DNA from: Brachyhypopomus gauderio
Lineage: Eukaryota; Chordata; Actinopteri; Gymnotiformes; Hypopomidae
Direction of reading: 5' to 3'
Length of the DNA stretch: 64,000 nucleotides
Assembly (NCBI RefSeq): GCF_052324685.1
Contig: NW_027506877.1
Location: forward strand, 616,501-680,500
A program made the position numbers and the translations under genes. Under the pieces are notes generated by a model that was not told where the DNA came from, did not search any database, and worked only from the letters and a program-made list of their open reading frames with translations. Position 1 is the stretch's first letter; every line of letters begins with the position of its first letter. Shown in pieces: positions 33,782 to 64,000 of this stretch.

Positions 33782-35806
33782 CCCCGAGACCACTCAACTT
33801 CACATAAGCAGAAAATATCTTGGTGGTTGCCTGTCCCCCCCACAACCCCCAAACAACCCCCAAACCCACCCACCTCACCTCCACCCTCCTCCATCCACTA
33901 GCCCACTTCATAAATATGTCATTTTAAATGTTCAATTGTCCTTCCAACAGTGCCATTTTTTCCCCACAAGACACATCATTGTCCACTTGCAATGCCCAAT
34001 TTCAAAATGCTCCGGAATGTCATTTCAGAATGTTCCGGAATGTCATTTCAGAATGTTCCGGAATGCTGTGGGACCGTGTGCAGGGCCGCTCGGCCTAAAT
34101 GGCTCTGCTTCCTGTGGCCTTCCGTCTCCTGCCAGACGGGGGCACGTTAACACAAACAAACAAGCAGGACGGTCGTCGAGGCAAATGGGACCGTGGCGAG
34201 CGTAGCTCCCTCACGCAGGCCTGGACACAGTCACCGACGGGACGAGAGCACTCTGGCGAGGAGACCGCGGGGTCCGCCTGAGAATCAGCTCCAAAGGTGC
34301 TTTAATGGAGTGTGAACGAGCCCCTGTCAGTGTGTTCGCATGAATCTTGGCCAATTTCTTTGGAAACTCTTACAGATGACACTCTCGTCATTTGGTCAGA
34401 CACAGTTGCAGTAAGTGTTCTGATGTCAGGATGAAGGAGAATTACGATGGCTATATAAGTAACTCACTCACAGTAAGGTCAGCTGACCCTGTAGCCACAC
34501 TTCTATCCCAAGGCCTTAACCGTAATCCCCTCGTTAACGATGAATACCGCTGAGTACCGTACTGAACACTGCACAGGCCTTCAATCGGCCAAACGAGTCA
34601 TTTGGGAGGTTCTCTTTAGAATGAAACATGATTTAATGTCCATATTATTTCTGTTTCATTTTTGAAATGTGTTTTTGATTTGAGTTGAACCAAAAATTAT
34701 GCACACCCAATTCGTCTCATGTTTGTTCATGCGTATGCACGCACACGCGCACACACACACACAAAGAGTGTCCTTACAAGTACCAAATGCTTAGATTTAT
34801 TCAAAATGACCCAAAATATTTTCAAAAGATGTTGGCAGTCAATACAACAATGGATTGGAAATTCTACAATACACAATGTCAGCATCGTATAGAATAAATA
34901 TCACGTTATAAACCAATTTTGCATAGTTCTCATTAACAAAAGTCTAATTAACCTTTAAGACCTTCAGAACATGACTTCCTGAAATTGTACCACAAAGATC
35001 ACCAGTAAAACTAGGAGCCCTCAGAGTTTATGGAGTTCAGACAATAGGGCGGTGGTCCACAGACTCCGCCCATGAGGGGCAGTAGACCCCGCCCTCGAAG
35101 ACTGCATCGGAGCAGGGGCCGCCCATCGCCCTCAGAGACCTTGTGCAGGGTGGGGAGGGCGAACAGAGAAAGTGGGCGTGCACCTTCCAGGGTTGCCATG
35201 GCGGCTAGGCGCTGCGGAGGGCGGTCCCTCTGGGGGTCGCCTCCCACCCACAGCATGTGGAGGGGGCGGACAGGCACCGTTCTCAGCACCTCTCGTGCGC
35301 CGCTCGGCCCGCCTGCCTTTTGACTTGTTTGTCTTCCTGAGTTTGAACAGCACATTAGTTACACCAAACACTCTTGGCAGGTGGTTAAATACCCCCAGCT
35401 GGAGAAAGTACCACCTCCCACATTCTTACACAGGGTGGTGGGCTGCGGGCTGCAGATAAGAGGGCTGGGGGAGAGGGGGGCCAGGCACGTCCTGTGGGAG
35501 TCCACATTCCCTCCAGTCCTGGACCGGCCGTGTACATGCAGCAGAGAGCTGGGTTACAGTGGAGGGCCATCACACTCACCAAGCCCACAGCACAGTGTGA
35601 CCCACCTACAATCCATGTAGCCCAGTCTCACCTCCTCTCTCTCCATCTCCTCTCCCCCATACCCCCCCCCCCCCGCCCACCACATAGAAAGGACCTTTGT
35701 TGAAAGCGATCCGCTTGCTGACCAGGGAGCGCCGTTTAATTAACCTCCCCTCCTGCTTTCTCAGGGGGTCAGAAAAGAAAGACATTATTCCTTGTTCCAG
35801 AATACC

Positions 35807-35850
<44 letters not shown>

Positions 35851-36569
35851 AATCAGTTTGGGGGGGGGTACATTTCTTCCCTCATTCCAATAAGGCTGAC
35901 CAGAGCGCTGCCCCAGTGCAGGTCCAGAAGCGCCCCGGGCTGGGCGGAGTCCCGGGGAAACAGCTGAGGGACATCCTGGCGACCGGTAGGCCAGACCAAC
36001 GGGAGGGAACAATAGCTCCTCCAACATCTCCACCCCATTCACGGGCGTAGCAGGGGGTGGTGGGACAGGAAGAAAGCGAGGGAGTGAGAGAACAGCACAA
36101 GTGGCTTTTCGGCTGGACGCGAGAGGCCCGAAATGCCTTCGACGTGATATAAACAACTCGCCTGGTCACAGAACAAAAAAAGGCAAAACATTAACCTTTG
36201 AAAGATTTGGGGAGTTGAAAACGTACAAGGACAATAGGGCCGGCAGGCACAGAGCGGGGAGGACTGTACCAGGAGGCCAAGGCCTTCCACAGCGCGAGCA
36301 GGGCTTCCTGTAGGAGGCGGGGCCTCTCGTGATTGGACCACTACAGGAAGGGATGGGATGAAGCAGACTCCTGGGGTCACCTAAGGTCAGCAGGACAAAG
36401 CAGGTCAGGAGGGCATGGGATATAGGCCATGCCTAATATGAGCATGTCAAGCTGAGCGGGACCAGGACATCACGCTCAGCGGGACCAGGACATCAGGCAT
36501 CTGATGAAAGCTCAAGGTTTGGCCCAAACGTGGCCCATTCAGAATGCAGCCTGAAAGTCTATAGTCTAT

Positions 36570-36610
<41 letters not shown>

Positions 36611-37403
36611 AGAGTGTGCCCTCTAGTGGTGAGCAAGAACATTAGTCCACAGCTGAACTGGAAAGCTGAAAGTGAATAATAATATTGGAGGAGCTGCAGA
36701 TTCACTGGATATAGTAGCAGAGTAAAGATGAGGGGGGGGGGGGGGGGGTGATGAATATATTAATATTTAAACTATTACAATTACATACATCATACATATA
36801 TATTCATGTGAGGAAGTGAAGAAAAAGAGCAAGGGGGGGAGAGGGAGAGAGAGAGAGAGAGAGAGGGTGTCAGACTGAGAGGGTGATTAAATGCGAGTGA
36901 GTGCAAGACAGAGTGTGTGACTTTTTAACATGATACACCTCGTCTCATCTCGCAGCCTCTTCCCACAGCGATTGTCTGACCTGGGCAGGATCCGACACGT
37001 CACCTAGAGCAGAAACTCCCCCTACACAACATTCCCAGGACTGAGCTCACCAGACACACGTGCGGCGGACACAGGGCATGTTGGAATGACGAGGTACAGA
37101 GAAAGAAAGACAAGGTCCCTGAAATATACTTCTGTGCACGTTTGTGAGTGTATTTGTGAGAGTCTTTGGTCCACACAGGCAGGCCTCTGGTGATGGTACG
37201 GTCCACAGGGCAAGATCAGGACTGGGTCAGGACCCTGCTGTAGTTCACAGTACGAGCGCGGCTGGACTGGCAGGTGTCCCGTCAACAGCCTGTCCCGTCA
37301 GATCCTGTGCCTCAGGGGAGTCAGGAAAACGGAGTCCGTCTCCGGGACGGGTCGTTCCGCCCGGGCACGCAGCCTGTTCATACACCAGCTCACCAGGGTG
37401 GGC

Positions 37404-37466
<63 letters not shown>

Positions 37467-37507
37467 TGGCTGGTGATGTATGTCCATGTGAAGGGAAGGA
37501 AAGGTGA
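31241..37507. other. Intergenic region between two convergent genes
   Basis: No open frame here matches a protein I know. It holds CA tracts (33751-33777, 35810-35848), a GT tract (36573-36607) and G/C runs near 35660, 35863 and 36733. A GA-rich stretch lies at 36840-36866, and the CA microsatellite at 37405-37464 just past the clcn5 stop codon. A GC-rich, CpG-bearing segment at 32690-32790 could be regulatory, but no start exon was found. A triple repeat of GAATGTCATTTCAGAATGTTCC type lies at ~34010-34065. Confidence 0.5.
37405..37464 (+). repeat. CA microsatellite in the clcn5 3' UTR
   Basis: Thirty CA units starting 43 bases beyond the clcn5 stop codon on the minus strand. They read as UG repeats in the clcn5 transcript. 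Confidence 0.95.
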
Positions 37508-50665
<13,158 letters not shown>

Positions 50666-51261
50666 CCTCGCTCCCTAACGCAACGCAAAACCAAAAATAA
50701 CGCGCTGAGTAAACAAAAAAACTTGAAATAGTTTCAGTAAGCAAAACGAAGTTAAGAGGACAGAGTTAAACTATAGGATGAAGTTAAAAGAGGACGGATA
50801 TAAACATGGGATGCCTTTGGCGATGGTACGCGTGCACCGTGTTCCGGAGAGTGAGTAAACACTACCGTGTATCCCCGCACCAGTCACAGTGCACAACGTC
50901 GTTTTCATATCACACAACACCCTGGAAACGCTGCCGACTCGCATTAATAAAACAAAGGACTGCGGCCAACAGTCAGGACTCCGGTTAAACAATAAAACCT
51001 AAACCACTAAATCAGTGTTGCTCTAGAGTCGGTGCTCTCCGGTCAGACGAGATCTCAACGATTTGGGTTTTTAAACCTTATTGCATCGTGATATAACCAG
51101 AAGCGCTAGCTGCGCTAGCCTGCATTTCAAGTTACAATCAAACAGGCTCGCCGTTTGTGACTGTGGCTTATAGTTTCATATTCTAAAATATAAAGTGTTA
51201 CACAGTAGCTGAAAAGTTGAGTTCTTAAAAAAAAAGCGTGAATACATTTTCCTTTACGTAC

Positions 51262-51480
51262 CTTTGTCTGGAGACAGTGGCAGGTACAGCGGTCACGAGA
51301 TGAGCATTAAGACAGCGTCGCAGTCTTGTGATTGGGGTTTTAAACTCTAGATCAGCCTGCACGGTCCTCCACGCTGACAGTTCCGCGCGCAACACGCGTC
51401 AATGCACGCGCAGGGACCCGACCGCGCGAGCCCACCGTGGCACGCGTCCATCTGCACCGTTCGGATCAACCAAAACAAAA
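51262..51480 (-). promoter_or_regulatory. clcn5 5' exon and CpG-rich promoter
   Basis: On the minus strand a good donor, CAAAG/GTACGT, ends a possible non-coding exon at 51262. The coding exon has a matching acceptor (GCGTTAG) with exon edge 50674, nine bases before the ATG at 50665. Just upstream, 51380-51450 is dense in CpG (CGCGCGCAACACGCG and similar), unlike the AT-rich surroundings, as expected for a promoter. No TATA box was seen. Confidence 0.5.
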
Positions 51481-52180
51481 AACATTAACTTTATCCAGTG
51501 TGATTTGGGTTACTATTGGAGAGTCTAGCCCGCCGGTTCTTGCTGGACTAGCGCAGTTCTCTTCCTGACTGGTTGGGTACAATGCTGTTATTTTGAGTAC
51601 AATACTGCCACCCACCGTGCAGGGGCTTTGCTTGCAATCATTTCATTTTCTTAGAAGAAACCCAAAATGCTTAGACATTGTCTAAATTCCGCCATGACCA
51701 CCAAGCGCTGAAAGTTATAATAATTTAAAAACGACGCGGACCCAATACGACTGTATAATCTATCAGCTTTATTATAATCTTATAATGGACTTTCAGTGAT
51801 TGGACTGTGATGAAACAATATTCACAGAGTAGGTTTTGGACCCAGCCACGAATCGTCATAGCCCAGAGCTACATACAGAATATCTCCTTTAGCTTTACTG
51901 GCCTGCTCTAAGTAATACAGTAAAACTACAGTGTTGTCTTGGTCAGACACTCAGTACCTACAGACACAGTGTATTGTACTCCACACTCCAGTGGTAACTT
52001 TCTGCTACGAAGCTTTAAACAAACACTCTTGGATTACCTCCAGTAGAATAAGGACAAAAGCGGATTAATATGCTGTAGTTTGGACATGTTTGGTGATTTG
52101 GGACAAAGCTTTAAGATTTTCCAGGTGACTCACTTGTCAAACTGTAAACAGAGTGGTTGAAGAGATAGAAGATTCAACAG

Positions 52181-52234
<54 letters not shown>

Positions 52235-52570
52235 AAATGTAGGTACACACATGCACATACTCAGACAACTTTTCTCGAAGTGCGATAAGAAGAGAAGACA
52301 GAAGTCTAGATTTAATGCACCGATAGAGTCAACTTGAGGCGGGAAACCTCAGATCTCACAGTTTTTTGAGTATGTGTTTCTTATTCATAACTGGGTTCTT
52401 TTCTGTTGTTCTGTTTATGAGTGGAAGACAATACCATTTCAACATTACATATTGCAAAAAAAATTGTTAGCATTCGTGTGCCTGTGGCTAACACCGCTTA
52501 AATGGTTTCTGGTTCAAATGGATGGCTGTAACAAATAGCATGAGACAAAAGTACTATTCACTCTCTTTCT

Positions 52571-52571
<1 letters not shown>

Positions 52572-52629
<58 letters not shown>

Positions 52630-52652
52630 ACACACACTCACACACTCACACA

Positions 52653-52710
<58 letters not shown>
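52572..52710 (+). repeat. CA/CTCACA microsatellite
   Basis: A CA array of 139 bp with regular CT interruptions (ACACTCACACACTC) in its middle third, in the pygm 3' flank. Confidence 0.95.
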
Positions 52711-52711
<1 letters not shown>

Positions 52712-52766
52712 TTACATTTACGGCATTTAGCAGACGCTCTTATCCAGAGCGACTTACAAAAGTGCA
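52711..52766 (+). repeat. Fish interspersed repeat fragment
   Basis: TTTACATTTACGGCATTTAG followed by CAGACGCTCTTATCCAGAG. From memory this is the conserved part of a repeat abundant in otophysan fishes. It begins exactly where the CA array ends, as often happens when an element's simple tail seeds a microsatellite. Confidence 0.6.
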
Positions 52767-53004
52767 CATACACACATATATAGAGATAGAGGCAAGAAAG
52801 ACAGCAGAAATTTAAGCTCTGAGATTGAAGCCAGTGAACCAGAAGAAGTGAGGTACTTTGGCTGTCCCACAGCAAGCGGGGGCGGGGTGGGGGGGTGCGT
52901 TTCTTTACGTAATGACAGGACCACTTTGGTGTCTTCACAACTGAGACAACGACTGAAGATGGAATGGCTCCAGCAGGGGGAGCTCTTGCATGCTGGTTAG
53001 CTGC

Positions 53005-60790
<7,786 letters not shown>

Positions 60791-62000
60791 TTGCAATATT
60801 TTTGCCGTTGGATGAGGAAGCCGACCTATAGGGAACGTTTACCGGGCACGACTGGTGAACACAGCAGGGCCAATGGGCCCAGTTTGAAGATGACAGCATC
60901 GACCAGTTTGGAAAACCTTGTATGCCACAGATGTGTAAATTTGCTCCAGTCAATATCCTTACTGTAGTTTATGTTGGGACCCCCAATGACTCCTCCATCT
61001 TAGAAATCCATTCTAAAATAAATCCTGGGGCAAACTAAGAAACCCTAGATTCTCTGAAAAACAAGCTGCATAAATTCTGCATAAATTAATCTACACTTTA
61101 ATAATCTTTAATCTTGCACTGGAGAGGCTGGGGGTTCATAACGTGGGGCAGGAATGCACACGAGACTAACCACACGCGCTATGTTTAACCCTGGCACCAG
61201 TGAGAAGAACCATTCAGCGCTCAGGACAAAGGCAGGCGGACACAGAAGCTGTGGGTGACGTCTGATCTGGGACACGCAAAGTTATGGCTGCCAGTTGTCC
61301 ATCCAGATTCATATTTTTTCACGGTGCACTTTGAATTTCACCCCTCAGAGATTCACAGGACCGTCTGAATACAAATGTATAATCCCCTTTATTTTTTTTA
61401 AGAATACAGAACAAAATGTATATTCACTTTGTGTGCATTTTGTAATTTTATACACAATAAAAATAACTAGTGGAGTACTCAGCACTGAACACTCAAAATT
61501 GCCTGGGTCAAACAAAATAAGCCAATAATCTTCTGCTGGTGAGTTTACATGTTATGGTAATAGCCACACACACATGAAGGCATACGAACCCAGGAGTCAC
61601 GCGTGTATTGTGGAGGCAGAAGGGCTTGCAGAGTGATGAATCCACCGTAATTTTAATCACACAATGCATTACGCTTGCAGTCAGGTCCACGTGGCCAAAC
61701 GTCACCTCACAGAGTTCAATGAAGCTCCATGAAACATACTTTGTACACTAAGCCAATTAGGCCAGTAGAACGTGAGCCCGACCGTCAAATTCAGCAAAAA
61801 AATACTAACGGGACCGAAGCCCCGTTAAAAAAAAACAGTAGATTTAAAATTCAGGAAGCTTAGTCTCATTTTTGTTGCCTTAACCTGGCCGGCACTCCTC
61901 CACGTTCTTTGCGACGTTCCTTTCACACGAGAAACGAACCGAGCACGTGTGCGAGAGCAAAACAAGCGAAGAGGGCTGCACTTCCGCACAGTTCCTACCG
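60791..62000. other. Intergenic region between sf1 and pygm
   Basis: About 1.2 kb with no open frame above 80 codons, no microsatellite and no recognisable repeat. This short spacing parallels the close SF1-PYGM spacing in mammals. Confidence 0.6.
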
Positions 62001-62009
62001 CCTAACGCT

Positions 62010-62534
62010 GAAGACATTTCAACTTTTATTTAGTTGACGTAGAATTACAAAAATATTCAAGGAAGGCAACATCTTCAACAAAAGCTTTTCAGGTATTGGG
62101 ACGTTCATGAAAAAAAAAATGAAACATGTATCTGGATAACTCATGTTTGCCAATTCTTCATAGAGGAAAAACATCCAGCTTCGTAATGGCATGACTGCTG
62201 TTTAATATACTGTTCTGTATGGTCTGGAATGTCTATTAGCACTAACATTTGGGCCAATTGTGAGATAATGGCCCTGCAAAAACACATACCATTCCTTGAA
62301 CATCGAAGTACAAACACAAATAATCTACCAAATGATCAAACACTACAATTTTTAAAATCAGGAACAAATTAAGTTAAGCAACTTTACAAACTTTGAAAAG
62401 AAAAAAAAAAAAGTCATGAGCTATTCGTCAGCTGTATTAACAATATGTCAAGCAATAACAGATCCAAGTCCTGTTTTAATCATCAAAACTCTCTTCTGCA
62501 GTTGCGATGGACCGTCACGGAGACGCGTGGGGGT
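62010..62534 (-). terminator. sf1 3' UTR with polyadenylation signal
   Basis: On the minus strand AATAAA (plus-strand TTTATT at 62025-62030) lies ~505 bases after the sf1 stop codon. The stretch between is AT-rich and has an A run on the plus strand at 62400-62412. Confidence 0.55.
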
Positions 62535-64000
62535 TTAATTTTGGGGAGGTGGTGGTGGAGGGGCAGGGGGCATCCCGAACGGGGGCATCCCTGGAATCCC
62601 CATCATGGTGACGAAGTTGGGGTCCATAGGTGGAGGTGGTGGAGGGGGTGCGTACATCATGCCTGCGGAACCTGGAGGAGGGGGAGGAGGAGGGGGCGGG
62701 GCTCCAGGTGGCAGTGGAGGCTGGACTCCAGGGGGAGGGGGCACCATGGAGGGGTTTCCCATTGGAGGGGGAGGCTGGGCGGCGGAGGCGGCCGAGGGCT
62801 GGGGCTGTTGCCAGGGGGGAAGGTTACCTGCTGCTGAGGTGGAGGTGGTGGTGGTGTCTGTGGGAGACGAGGACAATGCCATGTAAACCAGTTGGACCAC
62901 TAGCTCAACAACAAACAGAATTTAGCCTCTTCACACTGTCCAACTAACTACACTGTCCACCCCCACCTTAAATTTATTCCAAAGTACATAAACGCGTAAA
63001 CTGAATTCTGGCGATTCAAATTACGTTAGTCTAGAATATCACGTGGTGCAGGAAGATTTGCATATGTTCGAGGATACTTACTCTGTTGCCACGGCAGTGG
63101 AGCACTGGTGGCCATACTGCTGGTGGGTGGAGGGGGTGGTGCCTGCTGTTGCCATGGTGGCAGGGGCCCTGAGGGTGGTGGCGGTGGCTGGCTGTTGGGC
63201 GGGGGTGGAGGAGGTGGCATCATACCCATAGGGGGGGGCATCATACCTGCACAGGTGGCAAGAGAGGAAGAAGAACTCCTGTTATCTCATCTTGTTTATT
63301 GTTCATTTTCCACGTTTCCATTTCTGTTGCTTATTCGCCGAACTTTCACTCCGGAAATGAAACTCACCCATGGGGTGTCCAGGGGGAGCTGGGCCCTGAC
63401 TCATGGGGGGAGGGGGTGGCTGCATCCAGGGAGGAGGCATCCCGTTGGGATTGGGGGGCATCGGTGGCCCCCCCATACTGGGCATGGGAGGAGGGAAGTT
63501 GTGGTGGCCACCGTGACCTCCAGGACCTCCGTGCATTCCATGGAAGTTCCTGTTCTCAGACGGGCCAGAGTTCATCCAGGGCGGCCGACTCTGAGGACGG
63601 AGGAGGGCGAATGTTTAACCATTGAAGATATAGACGTGGATATTGTTAGAAGCTATTGAGTTATATACAACATGAAACAATAAAACCAGGATATGGTATC
63701 AACACAGGCTGAACATGGACCTGTCAGTATCTGTATGTGGTGCCACGGCTCTGCCACGACTGAACTGATAACCAGCTCAGCCAATGACACCACAGGCGTG
63801 CGTCTAAATAAAGACCCCACACGTACTGCCCCAGCACAGACACAGTCCCACACCTCAGACTCCTTCAGCTGTTGGAACTGCGCTGTGCCACAGGGGCGTC
63901 CTGCAGCCCCGGGCCTGTGCCGCCCCCCCTCTACCCCCCCCGTACTCACCGGAGGGGGCTGGTTGTTGCTGGGGCCGCCTCCCCGTGGGCCGCTGGACGA
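62535..64000 (-). CDS. sf1: Splicing factor 1 (branch-point binding protein), C-terminal exons
   Basis: SF1 binds the intron branch point and hands it to U2 snRNP during early spliceosome assembly. Only the proline-rich C-terminal region is in the window; the ULM, KH-QUA2 and zinc-knuckle exons lie beyond 64000. Exons in transcript order: 64000-63950 (partial), 63590-63368, 63246-63082, 62857-62535, with consistent phases. Characteristic strings are RPPWMNSGPSENRNFHGMHG, PPPWMQPPPPPMSQGP, GMMPPPMGMMPPPPPPP, PPGVQPPLPPGAPPPP, GSAGMMYAPPPPPP and the ending GMPPFGMPPAPPPPPPQN, closely matching the human long isoform tail. It is the upstream neighbour of pygm in the same orientation, as in mammals. 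Confidence 0.95.

Larger units (their letters stand above)
51481..53004. other. Intergenic region between pygm 3' end and clcn5 promoter
   Basis: Holds CT/CA tracts (52180-52231), a compound CA array (52572-52710), a repeat fragment (52711-52766) and a G run (52873-52896). Possible minus-strand polyadenylation signals for pygm are ATTAAA at 52316-52311 and AATAAA near 51773-51768; neither is decisive. Confidence 0.45.

Overview
This is vertebrate nuclear DNA, almost certainly from a teleost fish. Genes are split into short exons with GT-AG introns. The proteins are closest to vertebrate families, and the DNA is full of long CA/GT microsatellites, minisatellites, tRNA-derived SINEs and hAT-type MITEs. 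A 3'-type repeat at 52711-52766 is of a kind I associate with otophysan fish (catfishes, electric fishes, characins); that placement is inference.

Layout. 1-7750: a large inverted-repeat (foldback) mobile element. Both arms consist of ~167-bp tandem repeats, and the interior holds a solo LTR, a SINE and a LINE fragment. 9996-12376 (+): the 3' part of a compact AKAP11 (A-kinase anchoring protein), including a small last exon carrying the family's C-terminal motif. 15542-30431 (+): a complete five-exon TNF-superfamily ligand of 309 aa, TRAIL (TNFSF10)-like but beside AKAP11, where mammals carry TNFSF11. 30432-37507: intergenic, with no gene recognised. 37508-50665 (-): a complete 12-exon CLC-5-type Cl-/H+ exchanger (813 aa) with a CpG-rich promoter near 51.3-51.5 kb. 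53005-60587 (-): a complete 20-exon muscle-type glycogen phosphorylase (842 aa). 62535-64000 (-): the last four exons of splicing factor 1, running off the window.

Every exon junction given for the three complete genes was checked for reading phase by hand, and each total is an exact multiple of three. The PYGM and SF1 order and orientation match the human 11q13 pair, and AKAP11 next to a TRAIL/RANKL-type ligand matches human 13q14. The genes are unrelated in function; the window joins two conserved neighbourhoods. No prokaryotic feature, CRISPR array or free-standing RNA gene was seen. The most unusual material is the foldback element, the shortened AKAP11, the TRAIL-like ligand at a RANKL-type locus, and microsatellites that take the place of splice-site sequence in several introns.
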